The notes: generated by a model from the sequence alone, not told the origin. A DNA stretch of 62,404 nucleotides from Sva-25 sp037385685 (GCA_037385685.1 JARRMW010000010.1:1-62404); one strand, 5' to 3'. Positions 41,501 through 51,412 are shown, counted from the stretch's first letter. Made by a program: numbers and translations.

Positions 41501-42407
41501 GGATCTCGCGCTCACCGGATAGAAACACCAGGATATCGCCACGATCCTCGCGCGCCAGTTCATCCACGGCATCAGTGATCGCTAGCTGCATTGCCTCGTC
41601 ACGTTCGGAAATACCCTCTTCCTCGAGCGGCCTGTAACGCAGGTCGACCGGGAACGTCCTGCCCGAAACCTCGATAACAGGTGCATTATCGAAATGCCTG
41701 GAGAAACGTTGCGGATCGATGGTCGCCGATGTGATGATGACTCTCAGGTCGCTGCGCCGTGCAATCAGCTGCTTGATATAACCGAGCAGGAAATCAATGT
41801 TGAGACTGCGTTCGTGTGCCTCGTCGATAATCAGGGTGTCATACTCGTTGAGCCAGGCATCCTGCTGGATCTCGGCGAGCAGGATACCGTCTGTCATGAG
41901 CTTGACGCGTGTCTGCGGACGCACGCGATCCTTGAAACGCACCTTGTAACCGACAAGGGTACCCGGTTCAGTCCCGAGTTCGGTACTGATACGCGACATG
42001 AGGCTGCGTGCAGCGATCCGTCGCGGTTGGGTATGGCCGATTCGTCCATGAATACCCAGGCCCAGCGAAAGGCAGATTTTCGGCAGCTGCGTCGACTTTC
42101 CCGATCCGGTTTCACCACATAGAATCACGATCTGATTTGACGCGATCGTCTCGCGGATCTCGTCGAGACGCCCCGTGATGGGCAAGTCAGGTGGAAAAGA
42201 GATCTCACGGGCAAGGTCACGGCGCAGTGCAACTGTGTGTGACGACGCCAGGATCTCCTTTTCAAGTTTTTCGAGCCCGATATTAACGGGCTGCTTTTTC
42301 TTCCAGCGTCGCTCCAGACCGGTAAGGCGTTTTCTGAAAGCGTCGCGGTCTGCTAGCAGGCAATCGTCGATCAGGGCTGCGTCTGGGAACCGGGGCTCAT
42401 CATGCAT
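38502..42407 (-). CDS. hrpA: ATP-dependent RNA helicase HrpA
   Basis: HrpA is a DEAH-box helicase tied to mRNA processing and rescue of stalled ribosomes. With the ATG at 42407 the protein is 1301 residues, matching E. coli HrpA (1300). Motif I is GETGSGKST (about 98-106), motif II DEAH (about 195-198), motif III SATI, and motif VI QRKGRCGRVAEG. The HrpA-specific C-terminal half contains LTLVSRRRINYGPVDPVLAREIFIRSALV and TLEDLLKPGARK-like sequence. A longer frame to 42494 would run into the divergent nadA start, so it is disfavoured. The promoter must lie within the 74 bp shared with nadA. Confidence 0.93.
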   Translation of the reverse strand: MHDEPRFPDAALIDDCLLADRDAFRKRLTGLERRWKKKQPVNIGLEKLEKEILASSHTVALRRDLAREISFPPDLPITGRLDEIRETIASNQIVILCGETGSGKSTQLPKICLSLGLGIHGRIGHTQPRRIAARSLMSRISTELGTEPGTLVGYKVRFKDRVRPQTRVKLMTDGILLAEIQQDAWLNEYDTLIIDEAHERSLNIDFLLGYIKQLIARRSDLRVIITSATIDPQRFSRHFDNAPVIEVSGRTFPVDLRYRPLEEEGISERDEAMQLAITDAVDELAREDRGDILVFLSGEREIRETAETLRKHSLQTTEVLPLYARLAPADQAKIFNPSGKRRIVLATNVAETSLTVPGIRHVIDTGFARISRYSHRSKVQRLPVEFISQASANQRKGRCGRVAEGICIRLYSEEQFENRRAFTEPEIQRTNLASVILQMKLLHFGDITSFPFIDPPDKRLVRDGYRLLEEIGAVDGERRVTRVGRKLARLPVDPRIGRMLLEAAQGSCLKELLVIAAALSVQDPRDRPLDKQQAADEAHKLFHHEQSDFLGYVSLWKHLEEQRHHLTRRKFVRHCRERFLSPTRVQEWHDIHQQLRLQMHEMGYRENEKDAGYEEIHMAILSGLLSHIGFRESGSDRDYKGARGSRFYAFPGSSLFEHQPKWVVAAELVETTRLYGRTLAMVQPQWIESMAGHLVKHSYSEPHWQAKRGQVGGYEKITLYGLTLVSRRRINYGPVDPVLAREIFIRSALVDADFETRAPFWRHNLELIDALRQQEAKSRSRDILVDEEALYQFYDARIPAGIYSKPQFDKWLRKTAGEQPKLLYLTEEDLLKPGARKVGVDLFPDSIDINGMQLPLEYHFEPGAKDDGVTLVVPAEVLNQVSGEQLEWLVPGLLEERITTLLRGLPKQLRRNFVPIPDTAKAVLGRLRPSSESLLLALGDVLKEMTGVHISETDWPQEELAPHLKMNLRIIDARGKTLATGRDLAKLKRKHAGKGEGGKPTGMPSHAIEQEGITRWTFGDLPEQVRINRAGIRLTGFPALVDTGRDVAIRIIDSRSNALFEHRKGLRRLIMLTLSKQVKYMRKELQGLDRMRLQLAKAPSHVKGRKIDIEEELVSLIIDRTFLQDSIDIRKQVDFEAVIEIHTASLMRVASETANLVSEILDGYQKLRKKLSSMTAINWLASVQDMQLQLDGLVYQGFLAETTWEHLQRYPAYLRALELRTNKLKHAVVRDRQGMQELSKIQEKWKSRYQRMIEQQRHDERLEELRWSIEELRISLFAQEVKTAYPVSLKRLEKRWQELGL

Positions 42408-42481
42408 TGTGGGCCGAATTGTAACCGGATTTTCACCACAACTTCGGATAGAATCAGCATCAATAGCAACCAGTTCACCGA

Positions 42482-43567
42482 ATGCGCATGTCAACCAGCA
42501 GCATAGAGATTTCCGCGGACGCCATTCGCAAAAGCATCCATGTTCCCAAACACCCTGCCTGGCCCGAGCTCACCGGAGATGAGAAAGAGGAACTCAAGGG
42601 TCGCATCAGGAAACTCATGAAGGAACAGAATGCAGTCCTCGTAGCGCATTACTACACGGATGGCGACCTGCAGGCACTTGCAGAGGAGACAGGCGGCTGC
42701 GTAGCAGACTCGCTTGAAATGGCACGATTCGGAACCACGACGCATGCTGACACCATTGTCGTCTGCGGCGTGCGTTTCATGGGTGAGACTTCGAAAATAC
42801 TCAATCCCGAAAAACGCATCCTCATGCCTGATCTCAATGCGACCTGCTCACTCGATGTCGGTTGCCCGGCAGATCTCTTCTCGCAGTTTTGCGATGAACA
42901 CCCGGATCACACAGTCGTTGTTTATGCCAACACTTCAGCTGCTGTAAAAGCACGCGCGGACTGGATGGTGACATCGGGCATCGCACTCCCGATCGTGAGC
43001 TATCTCAAGGAAAAAGGTGAAAAGATTCTGTGGGCACCTGACCTGCATCTGGGCAAGTACATCGAGAAAGTCACCGGAGCTGACATGTTGCTTTGGCCGG
43101 GCTCCTGCGTGGTGCATGAAGAGTTCAAATCGGTCGCTCTGGAACGCATTCGTCGCCTGCACCCGGAAGCAGCCGTCCTTGTGCACCCGGAGTCACCCGA
43201 ACACGTGATCGACCAGGCGGATGTCGTCGGCTCGACGACACAACTCATCAAGGCCGTCGCCGAGATGGAACAAGACAAGTTCATCGTTGCAACAGATGAC
43301 GGTATTTTCTGGAAAATGCAGCAAGTAGCACCGCACAAAACCCTGATTTCGGCACCCACGGCCGGCGAAGGCGCAACCTGCGAGTCCTGTGCACACTGTC
43401 CCTGGATGGCAATGAATTCACTGCACAATCTGGAACAGGTCCTGATCAGCGGTGACAACGAGATTCACATCGACGAGGACATTCGGCAAAAGGCCCTCAT
43501 CCCGATCGAGCGCATGCTGAGGTTTGCCGAAGAGCATGGGATCAGTGGCAAATATACAGGCGACTGA
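42482..43567 (+). CDS. nadA: Quinolinate synthase A
   Basis: NadA condenses iminoaspartate with dihydroxyacetone phosphate to quinolinate in NAD synthesis, using a [4Fe-4S] cluster held by three cysteines. The 361-residue protein has VLVAHYYTDGDLQALAEETGGCVADSLEMA, the first cluster cysteine at 122 (NATCSLDVGC), a second in LWPGSCVVHEEF and a third in CESCAHCPWMAMNSL. The family substrate motifs HPESPEHV and DDGIFWKMQ are present. The start may be the ATG at 42482 or one at 42488. It is divergent from hrpA. Confidence 0.95.
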   Translation: MRMSTSSIEISADAIRKSIHVPKHPAWPELTGDEKEELKGRIRKLMKEQNAVLVAHYYTDGDLQALAEETGGCVADSLEMARFGTTTHADTIVVCGVRFMGETSKILNPEKRILMPDLNATCSLDVGCPADLFSQFCDEHPDHTVVVYANTSAAVKARADWMVTSGIALPIVSYLKEKGEKILWAPDLHLGKYIEKVTGADMLLWPGSCVVHEEFKSVALERIRRLHPEAAVLVHPESPEHVIDQADVVGSTTQLIKAVAEMEQDKFIVATDDGIFWKMQQVAPHKTLISAPTAGEGATCESCAHCPWMAMNSLHNLEQVLISGDNEIHIDEDIRQKALIPIERMLRFAEEHGISGKYTGD

Positions 43568-43586
43568 TTAACAGGCGTTTAGACGT

Positions 43587-44018
43587 TTACAGGGTCCTGT
43601 TGATTTCACGTCCGATCTTCTCGAGGTCCGGAATGGTCAGGCGTTCTCCCTGGTAGCGGACTTCCGCCAGGGCGAACGGATCCTTCGCATCCACATCCTC
43701 TGACAACAAGCCCCCCTCCTCGACCTGCACCATGCGCGGAACAGCCTTGACGAGAATTCCGACAGCCGGGTAGCTGCCGGATGCATCCAGCAGGTTACAA
43801 ATGGCGATTTTTTCCTTGTGGTGCCCCGGGGCGTAGGAGCGTCCATTGAGTTTCTCGTAGGAAATAACAGGCACATTATTTCCATGCCAGTAAAGATCTC
43901 CATGAAACCAGTCGGGCTTGCCAAGACGATCACGTGCTTTCTCGTAATGGAACGAAATATCAGCGACCACGCTCTGCGGGATCAACAGGGATGTCTCCCT
44001 GAGCAGCTGTGAGCTCAC
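43587..44018 (-). CDS. chpC: CheW-like protein, ChpC-like
   Basis: This is a CheW-domain protein of about 143 residues (ETSLLIPQSVVADISFHY, WFHGDLYWHGNNVPVISYEKLNG, YPAVGILVKAVPRMVQVEE). It lies at the distal end of the pil-chp operon, where Pseudomonas has ChpC, a second adaptor between ChpA and receptors. I propose the GTG at 44018, with GAGAG upstream, which overlaps the end of chpA by 59 bp. The longer frame to 44090 reads deeper into chpA and has no CheW-like sequence. ChpB (methylesterase) is missing between chpA and this gene. Confidence 0.72.
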   Translation of the reverse strand: MSSQLLRETSLLIPQSVVADISFHYEKARDRLGKPDWFHGDLYWHGNNVPVISYEKLNGRSYAPGHHKEKIAICNLLDASGSYPAVGILVKAVPRMVQVEEGGLLSEDVDAKDPFALAEVRYQGERLTIPDLEKIGREINRTL

Positions 44019-47000
44019 TGATACTCTCGAGCAATTCTCTCTCCTGGAAAGGTTTGCCCATGTAGGATTCAATCGATAGCTCCCGGGCACGTTCCCGGTG
44101 TTTTTCGCCAGTACGGGAAGTCACCATGATGATCGGGATATTCTGATAACGTTCATTGTTGCGAAGATGGCGGGCCAGCTCGAAACCGTCCATTCGCGGC
44201 ATCTCGATATCGAGAAGCATGATATCCGGCTGGGCATTTTCCAGTTGTGCCAGGGCATCGACACCGTCCTTCGCTGTCATGATGTTATAGCCGTTTCTTT
44301 CAAGCATGCTGCCCGTCACCTTCCTCATGGTGATGGAGTCATCGATAACCATGACCGTCAGCGTCTCGTCGACTGCCTCCTGTACCTCGACGGGTTCCTC
44401 TTTTTCTTCTCTCTCGAGATTGATGAGCGCTGTGGGGTCAATGACGATGGCAGCATTACCGTCTCCCTTGACACTGCCTCCGATAATCCATGGAACGGAT
44501 TCGAGCTGTGGACCGACAGGCTTGAGCACGATCTGGCTATGGCCGTGAACCTCTTCCGGATGCAAAGCAATATGCTTGTCCCCCGAACTGACGAGCAGCA
44601 GTGAATGCCATTTGCGCTTTTCAGCAGGTGGCTGTTGCTCCTGTCCGAAATAATCGCCAAGCCTGATCACACGGTAAAGATTGTCGCCGTATGTATACCC
44701 TTCCCGGCGACCGGAATAACAGGCATCAAGCTCGTTCATGGTGACCCTCACCACGCTGTCGATACTTGATGACGGGATTGCATACCAGACACCTTGCTGG
44801 TACACCATCAGGGCATCAGTGATCGCGATATTGAATGGAAAATGGATTCTGAAGGTGGCGCCCTGCCCCTCCAGCGATTCGATGTTCAGCCTTCCCCCCA
44901 GATCCTCGATCTCGTTGACAACGACATCGAGGCCAACACCACGGCCGGAGATCTGATCAACGCTATCTGCTGTGGAGAACCCCGGCAGTGTCGCAAGGCG
45001 CAGGATATCCTCATCCCCGAGATCATCACTCGCACTGATCAACCCTTTCTTCAGCGCACGTGTTCTGATCGCATCCCTGTCAAACCCCCTGCCGTCATCC
45101 GAGACGGTGAGGACGATCTCCATTCCCTCACGCGCAAGACTGACACTGATCAGCCCTTGCTCGCTTTTACCCGCGTCGAGTCGCGCCTGAGGCTGTTCGA
45201 TGCCGTGATACACAGCATTGCGCAACAGGTGTTCCAGCAGAGGAATTGTGCGATCCAGCACACCGCGATCCATCTCCTGTTCCTCGCCATGAATCCGTAA
45301 ACTGGCCTTTTTCCCTGTCGAGGCACAGGTCTGCCGCACCAGACGGGTCAGGCGCGGGACATGCTGCGTGAATGGAACTGTACGGGTATGTAACAGTACA
45401 TCCTGAAGATCAGAGGCCAGTCTCGAATGTTGCGAGAGCAGCATGTCGATTTCATGCTGCGCCTGGTCGAATCCCATGGAGATGTTGCCCAGGTCGCTGA
45501 TGGTCTCGGCAAGTGCGCGGGAGTGTTCCTGAATGGCTGAGTACTGATCGAGCTCGAGTGGATCAAATCCGTCACCACCCTGGTAATCAGCATCCTTTTG
45601 ATAATGCGAGAGTATGTGTGTTTCTGCTTCGATTTCGAGGCTGCGCAACTGTTCACGTAACCGCTTCAGTGTCTGTTCGAACTCATTTAGGTTTGAACGA
45701 ATGCCATTGCGTTGCTGCTGCAGTCGGGAACCGAAGGTAATGACCTCGCCGACACCATCGACGAGGCGATCGAGGATGTGGGTTGATATCCTGACTCTCT
45801 TGCTTGCATCGTTGGTGACAATCGGACGCCTGCGTCTCGGGAAGGCGACGATCTCGGCGGTTATTCTGGCCTTGTCCCCGGTGTCCTCGGAAGCGATTTC
45901 TTCTTGCCCGGAAGTGTCAGAGACGGCAGATTCATCGGCTGCTCTTTCACCACCAGCTTTGCCTGCCGGGACCTCGTCCGGCAGTTCTGTGCTTTGGTCT
46001 GTTGCCTTGCGAATTGCTTGCAGTGGCGATTCAAGCAGCGCGAGGATCTCGCTGCTCTCTTCTGCGGGCTGGTGATTTTCGAGATGTTCGATTTGCTGGT
46101 GCAAATAGTCAGCTGCCTTTCTTGAAAGCGAGTAAACATGGCGATCATCGATGATGTCTTCTTCATCAGCCTGGATCAGCATTGTCTCGAAGGCGTGTGT
46201 CACATCACCAAGTCTGTCATTACCCGTAAGACGGGCTGCACCTTTGAGTGTATGCAGGAGACGCTTGAGTTCCTCTGCAGCCTCGACGGTGAAACCTTCC
46301 GAGATATCGGTGCGCTTGAAAACACCCTCGATTTTCTCGTTAAGTTCCTTTGCTTCCTCCAGAAATACCGGGAGCAGATCATCTTCTGGCTCAGCATCCT
46401 CCATGGAGCTCTCGTCACCCGTCTGTTCTGTTGCCTCTTCGTTAGCCGCAGACTCGATGTCCCTGTGACCCGTTTCCTCGATAGTTTTGACGACTGGCAG
46501 CATCCGGGAACGTTCATCAGATGCCCCCGAAACTTCCTCTGTGACTCTTTCAGCTGCTGACAGCTCTTCGACAGCTTCATCAGGTGCTATTCCAGTCACG
46601 TCTGTCAGGTCAGTTTCGATCACCGTGTGCAATATGCTTTCCAGGTTCCTGATGATCTCTTCCGTTTCCTCTCGCAGGGAGGAGATAGATGCACTGATCT
46701 CTCCTTCCCCTTCAGACTCGCCGAAATCAATTCGCTCATGTTGTCTCTGGAGTTCGGTCTGACAAAGCGAACAATGATCCAGAAACGGCTGATTCAGCCA
46801 TGATTCACGCTCTTCGGAGAGGTCCAGACTGGCGCCAAGAGACGCAAGTTCGGCAAGTCCTGCCTCTTTTTCCCTCTCAGCTGCCACGCCCAGCTGCTGC
46901 AGACTCTCATTGAATCTTTCACTATTGCAGTCAGCAACAGAGTCAGCACAGCTCTTGAGCACGCGCAAAAAGCCTGCCATGGCGATCCAGGCATCGTGCA

Positions 47001-49320
47001 GCGTGTTGATGCGCTCGGAAGTTGTATCAGATTCAACAGGCATGACCGTCTGTTGTGTGGTCTCCTTGCCAGAGACTGAAAGGAGGATATTTCTCGCCTG
47101 TTGTTCGATATATTCACGCTCACCGTCAGGAGGGGCTGTCTCCGCGAGAAGCCCTGGCAGGTAGGCAATAGCCCGATCGAGCAATGCAAGAACCTGTTGA
47201 TCCGGTGAAACAATCCCGTCGATGACGTTGTTCAGAAGATTCTCGATCTCCCAGGCAAATTCGGCAATCAGGCTTGCGCCGACAGTCCTGCCACTTCCCT
47301 TGAGTGTGTGGAATGCCCGCCTGACAGCCTGGAGAGAATCGGTGTCATCATGATCTCTTTTCCATGCCGGATAAAATTCTTCAATAGTCTCGAGTTGCTC
47401 CTGTGCTTCCTGCCTGAAAATATCGAGTATTTCTTCATCGATATAACTTTCCGTAACAACTGCTGTTTCCATTTGCATGCCGGCTTCTTGCGGACTGTCA
47501 TCCTCGTATTCCGGCGCATGTTCCGCGGCTGATTCCGTCTCTTCAGGCTTTTCGATGACCGGCCGCTCATCTGTCGTTACAGCTGTTTCTTCGGCTTGCG
47601 TCTCCCCGGCCTGGCTCTGCTCGTCTTCCGGCGTTGCCACCTCTTCAGACTCGTCAGTCACAGCCAGTTTCTCGATTTCCGCTGTCAGATAATCCAGAAT
47701 TTCACGTTCCTGGCGGCAACGGTAGGGAGCGACTTCAAGGTAGTATTCGAGTCCGGAGACAATATCAGCCAGCTTGTTGACACTCTCTTCATTACCCAGC
47801 AATGCCTGCCTGTCATCAAGATGTCGCTCGATGTACCGCGAAATCTGCAGGATCATGCCACTTAGATGTTCGAGGTTGAGCATACGCATGACGCCGGCAA
47901 GACGTCTCAACAGCAGCGGAACCTCTATGAGTGGTTGCTGCTCACCAGCGCCCAGGGACTTGACAATGAGATCCTTGACTTTCGCGACCTCTGTCAGGGA
48001 CTCGGACATGGTTTCGGTGGTGTACTGTTGCAAATCCGCTTCGGAAACCAGCCTTGCACTCGCAGAAGATTCCTCTGTCGGCTTGAAATAGAACAGATCC
48101 GGCAGGACGGTTTCAACACCCAGGAGGTCGTTGGCGAGTTTTTCAAGAAACTCGTTTTCTATTTCAGCATCATTGGTAAGACAACCATTGATAACACTGG
48201 CATGTTCCAGCAGAAGTTGACGTTTGCTGCCCAACCCCAGCATTCCGACCGTATCCGCTACCTGGCGCAGCCGCGGTACGATCGTCTTCAGGATACTGTT
48301 GTCCTTGACCATGCTGCGGTTATAAATATCAAGCACATCTTTCAGTTCGGTAATATCGCTTGTCAGTGCTCCCCTGACAGCTTCGACAGTCGCTGGCGAT
48401 GGTATATGACTCTGCTTGCCTGCGAGTTCTGCATCAAGGCTATATTCCTCCTTGAGCTTCAAAATGTCCGGACTGTTCGATTCTGACTGTCCGATGTAGA
48501 ACAGCATGTTGCGCAGACGCTCTACAGGATAATTTTCGCGCAATCCCGATTCACCGGACGTAATCACAGTCCGGAAGATTGCATCGACATGACCGATGAT
48601 GAGCTTTGTTGCAATGCTGCTTTCACCGGGATTGCTCCAGACCATGCTTGCGAGTTGTGCACCCAGTGTGAAAAGTCGCGACACTGGTGGCTTCGCAAGC
48701 TCGGCTGCACCATCGAGAATCTCACGAATGACCGAAAGACCGGTACTGGCATCGCTGTTTTGAAACCATTTCAGCAAACTGAGATGGAACCTGGACCTGT
48801 TCTCAACGAGGTAGCGTCTCAACTCGCCATCTTCCTCGAATGGCTGGGCGAGTTCCCGGACTATCATTTCCTTGAGCCGCGGAGAGAAAAATGCTGACTC
48901 GGAAAGCAGGTGCTTCTGGCGCGAGGCTCGCAGTTCATTCAGCACAGGCAGGAGAATGACCGGTACGTCCGGTGCGCCTTTTTCGATGCGTTCGAGATAA
49001 TCCTGCAGTGAAAGAATGCCACCGAATATGGCCTGAAGGATATCTTCCTCCTTGCCTGAAATATTGCGTTTAAGGAGAAATTTGAGCACAGCCTCGAGTT
49101 CGTCGGTTAGCATCGAGGCGCCATGCAGATTGATGACAATCAGCGTATTACGCAGATGGTGCATCTGGCTCCAGCAGGCCTCGAGGTCATCGCTGTCGCC
49201 ATGCTCCTGGTAGGCTTCGAGATACTGCTTCGCCTGGACGAGGCTGTTATTGATCTCATTACTGACCCAGCCGAGGGTAATCTCGTTACAGCCGCTGGTG
49301 ATGGTATTTTCGCTCTTCAT
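43960..49320 (-). CDS. chpA: ChpA/PilL-type hybrid chemotaxis kinase
   Basis: This 1786-residue kinase controls twitching motility through PilG and PilH. The first 1150 residues hold Hpt-like helical modules joined by acidic linkers. Two keep the phospho-histidine, at H671 (FHTLKGSGRTVGAS) and H1023 (LLHTLKGAARLTGN). Others near 30-110, 440-500 and 780-860 lack it. The CheA core follows: dimerisation helices (1175-1320), N box LLEHLLRNAVYHGIEQPQ, G boxes DDGRGFD and ISGRGVGLDVV, and a CheW-like P5 domain at about 1500-1640. A C-terminal receiver has acceptor Asp1704 (IMLLDIEMPRMDG). Pseudomonas ChpA is longer, near 2470 residues with more transfer domains. Confidence 0.92.
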   Translation of the reverse strand: MKSENTITSGCNEITLGWVSNEINNSLVQAKQYLEAYQEHGDSDDLEACWSQMHHLRNTLIVINLHGASMLTDELEAVLKFLLKRNISGKEEDILQAIFGGILSLQDYLERIEKGAPDVPVILLPVLNELRASRQKHLLSESAFFSPRLKEMIVRELAQPFEEDGELRRYLVENRSRFHLSLLKWFQNSDASTGLSVIREILDGAAELAKPPVSRLFTLGAQLASMVWSNPGESSIATKLIIGHVDAIFRTVITSGESGLRENYPVERLRNMLFYIGQSESNSPDILKLKEEYSLDAELAGKQSHIPSPATVEAVRGALTSDITELKDVLDIYNRSMVKDNSILKTIVPRLRQVADTVGMLGLGSKRQLLLEHASVINGCLTNDAEIENEFLEKLANDLLGVETVLPDLFYFKPTEESSASARLVSEADLQQYTTETMSESLTEVAKVKDLIVKSLGAGEQQPLIEVPLLLRRLAGVMRMLNLEHLSGMILQISRYIERHLDDRQALLGNEESVNKLADIVSGLEYYLEVAPYRCRQEREILDYLTAEIEKLAVTDESEEVATPEDEQSQAGETQAEETAVTTDERPVIEKPEETESAAEHAPEYEDDSPQEAGMQMETAVVTESYIDEEILDIFRQEAQEQLETIEEFYPAWKRDHDDTDSLQAVRRAFHTLKGSGRTVGASLIAEFAWEIENLLNNVIDGIVSPDQQVLALLDRAIAYLPGLLAETAPPDGEREYIEQQARNILLSVSGKETTQQTVMPVESDTTSERINTLHDAWIAMAGFLRVLKSCADSVADCNSERFNESLQQLGVAAEREKEAGLAELASLGASLDLSEERESWLNQPFLDHCSLCQTELQRQHERIDFGESEGEGEISASISSLREETEEIIRNLESILHTVIETDLTDVTGIAPDEAVEELSAAERVTEEVSGASDERSRMLPVVKTIEETGHRDIESAANEEATEQTGDESSMEDAEPEDDLLPVFLEEAKELNEKIEGVFKRTDISEGFTVEAAEELKRLLHTLKGAARLTGNDRLGDVTHAFETMLIQADEEDIIDDRHVYSLSRKAADYLHQQIEHLENHQPAEESSEILALLESPLQAIRKATDQSTELPDEVPAGKAGGERAADESAVSDTSGQEEIASEDTGDKARITAEIVAFPRRRRPIVTNDASKRVRISTHILDRLVDGVGEVITFGSRLQQQRNGIRSNLNEFEQTLKRLREQLRSLEIEAETHILSHYQKDADYQGGDGFDPLELDQYSAIQEHSRALAETISDLGNISMGFDQAQHEIDMLLSQHSRLASDLQDVLLHTRTVPFTQHVPRLTRLVRQTCASTGKKASLRIHGEEQEMDRGVLDRTIPLLEHLLRNAVYHGIEQPQARLDAGKSEQGLISVSLAREGMEIVLTVSDDGRGFDRDAIRTRALKKGLISASDDLGDEDILRLATLPGFSTADSVDQISGRGVGLDVVVNEIEDLGGRLNIESLEGQGATFRIHFPFNIAITDALMVYQQGVWYAIPSSSIDSVVRVTMNELDACYSGRREGYTYGDNLYRVIRLGDYFGQEQQPPAEKRKWHSLLLVSSGDKHIALHPEEVHGHSQIVLKPVGPQLESVPWIIGGSVKGDGNAAIVIDPTALINLEREEKEEPVEVQEAVDETLTVMVIDDSITMRKVTGSMLERNGYNIMTAKDGVDALAQLENAQPDIMLLDIEMPRMDGFELARHLRNNERYQNIPIIMVTSRTGEKHRERARELSIESYMGKPFQERELLESISELTAAQGDIPVDPAERGR

Positions 49321-49343
49321 TGCGTTAACCTGTAATCAATGCC

Positions 49344-51368
49344 TCAGGGGTTTCCGTCCTTTACAGACTCCGGAAGCCGGAAGCCGGAAACTGTCTGCTG
49401 CAGTCTGTCTGCAAGATTCGAAAGACTCATGATGGAGGCGGTTACCCTGACAACACCCTGGGAAGTCTGTTCCGTGATTTCCCTGATGCTCTTCATCGTA
49501 CTGTCAACATCTGTCACCGAAGCCGACTGGGCTTCAGCAGTCTGGAACATACGACGTGTCAGGTCCGCAATGTAATCGGATACTTCTTCAATTTGTTGCA
49601 GCGAGGTACCGGCCTCCTCTGCAAGCTTTGCACCGTCCACAACCGAAGAGGTGCTGACTTCCATGGAAGAGACGGCGTCCTTGGTATCAACCTGGATTGT
49701 CTTGACGAGTGCTTCGATCTGGCGGGATGCATCAACCGAACGTTCAGCCAGCCTCTGCACTTCGTCTGCAACAACTGCAAATCCCTTGCCTGCCTCACCG
49801 GCATTGGCTGCCTGCATTGCGGCATTGAGCGCGAGCAGGTTTGTCTGGTCAGCGATATCTTCAATGAGTTCGACAATCTCACCGATTTGCTGGGAACTCT
49901 CACCGAGACGCTTGATTCGTTTACCCGTGTCCTGAATGTGTGAACGTGCCTGATCCATAGCAGTGATCGTACGGCGCACGATCGTACCGCCCTCTCCGGC
50001 GATCGAGCGCGACTTTGTGGCAACATCCGCAGAATCCTGTGCGTGACTGGACATTTCATCCATCGCCTTGCGCACCTCTTCCGTTTTCTCCGTGACAGCA
50101 AGAATCTGGTTTGCCTGGTGCTTACTCGCTTCTGTAAGTCGTTGCGCAACAGTTTTTGTATTTTTTGTCGATATACTGATCTGTTTTGAAGAGGAATCGA
50201 TGGTGGACACCAGCTGACGCAACTCCTCGATCGTGTAATTGATCGAGTCGGCAATGGCACCAGTGACATTCTCGGTAACTGTCGCCTGAACAGTGAGGTC
50301 GCCGTCAGCAAGATCCCCCATTTCATCAAGCAATCGCAGGATTGCCTCCTCGTTTCGTTCATTCTGTTCACTCGTCCACCGTTCGCGGTTCCTCGCATCG
50401 CTGACAAGCAGGTAGCCAAGAAACAATGCAATCAGGACTGCGAGCCCCCCGAGAAGATAGACGAGCCAGGGACCAATACGAATACCTGCAAACACTGGCC
50501 GACCTGGCACATCGAGAAATTGACCGATGAGCGCAACTGAGGAATCGTTAAGACGGGAGGAGATGTCTGTAATGTCTTGCGTCGCTTCGAGTGCCGACAG
50601 AAGATTGGGCACCAGGCCGAAGATATTGTTGGCGATATCGCGAAAGGCAATGTAGCTCGTTGCCAGAGTTTTGAGTTCCTCTCGGGCCTCAGGGTTTTCG
50701 ATCTTGCTGATGTTCAGTTCTTCGTTGCCTTCGACCATCGCATCGAGTATGGCCTGGAATCGTCTCGTGTCCCTGCCGAATGTATCGATTGCCTCTGCAG
50801 ATCTCGCACCACCCTTGAAGATATTATCGAGACTGCGCCCCATCCGTTCCAGAACCTGTAACTGCTGTGTAATGAGACCGATATTGGGTGACGCATCCCC
50901 GGCATTTGCAGAAAGTATTCGGGTGATGCTGCTGAGTCCACTTTGCAGACCCGGAATCTTTGATATAGCGACATTGATGAGCTCGCTCAATTGCGAGATC
51001 TGATCCTTGTTAGCCTCGACGGTGTCTGCTGCCTCACGCATCTCGAGCCACAGGTTCTCATGGCCCTTGACTGCCATTTGCATGGATTCGGGCGACAGGC
51101 TCTTCAGCTTTCTGATTGAATCATCAAAGCTTGATCTCGACTGGGTAATGCTCGCAAACGAATCGACATTGCCATTGGCTGCTGACAGTACATATTTCGC
51201 TGTCTGTTCGGAAAGCGCACGCTGCTCGTTGATTTCGAGAAGCATCTGCTCGTTCTGCTTCCCGGTAATGAAGATGTAGTAGATAGCGAAAATTGTCAGC
51301 AGGAGGACAATGACCAGTACCGTGGTCACAGCGGGTATCGCTTTACCTGAGTCCACTCTTTTTTTCAT
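49344..51368 (-). CDS. pilJ: Twitching-motility methyl-accepting receptor PilJ
   Basis: PilJ is the receptor of the Pil-Chp system and senses pilus or surface signals. The 674-residue protein has an N-terminal helix (about 15-35), a periplasmic helical domain of about 260 residues and a second helix near 303-325 (WLVYLLGGLAVLIALFLGYLLV). A HAMP segment follows (LLDEMGDLADGDLTVQATV). The cytoplasmic signalling hairpin carries EIVELIEDIADQTNLLALNAAMQAANAGEAGKGFAVVADEVQRLAERSV. It sits between pilI and chpA, with only 24 bp to chpA. Confidence 0.93.
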   Translation of the reverse strand: MKKRVDSGKAIPAVTTVLVIVLLLTIFAIYYIFITGKQNEQMLLEINEQRALSEQTAKYVLSAANGNVDSFASITQSRSSFDDSIRKLKSLSPESMQMAVKGHENLWLEMREAADTVEANKDQISQLSELINVAISKIPGLQSGLSSITRILSANAGDASPNIGLITQQLQVLERMGRSLDNIFKGGARSAEAIDTFGRDTRRFQAILDAMVEGNEELNISKIENPEAREELKTLATSYIAFRDIANNIFGLVPNLLSALEATQDITDISSRLNDSSVALIGQFLDVPGRPVFAGIRIGPWLVYLLGGLAVLIALFLGYLLVSDARNRERWTSEQNERNEEAILRLLDEMGDLADGDLTVQATVTENVTGAIADSINYTIEELRQLVSTIDSSSKQISISTKNTKTVAQRLTEASKHQANQILAVTEKTEEVRKAMDEMSSHAQDSADVATKSRSIAGEGGTIVRRTITAMDQARSHIQDTGKRIKRLGESSQQIGEIVELIEDIADQTNLLALNAAMQAANAGEAGKGFAVVADEVQRLAERSVDASRQIEALVKTIQVDTKDAVSSMEVSTSSVVDGAKLAEEAGTSLQQIEEVSDYIADLTRRMFQTAEAQSASVTDVDSTMKSIREITEQTSQGVVRVTASIMSLSNLADRLQQTVSGFRLPESVKDGNP

Positions 51369-51412
51369 CTAGTTATGCCTGGCAAAATGTTGTTGTTCGT
51401 CCTGGTTGTTAT

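Noticed and set aside
40686..41522. 278-residue plus-strand frame
   Set aside because: It is antisense to the hrpA helicase core.
49559..50431. 290-residue minus-strand frame inside pilJ
   Set aside because: It is the shifted frame of the PilJ signalling domain; composition is Arg/Ser/Cys-rich noise.
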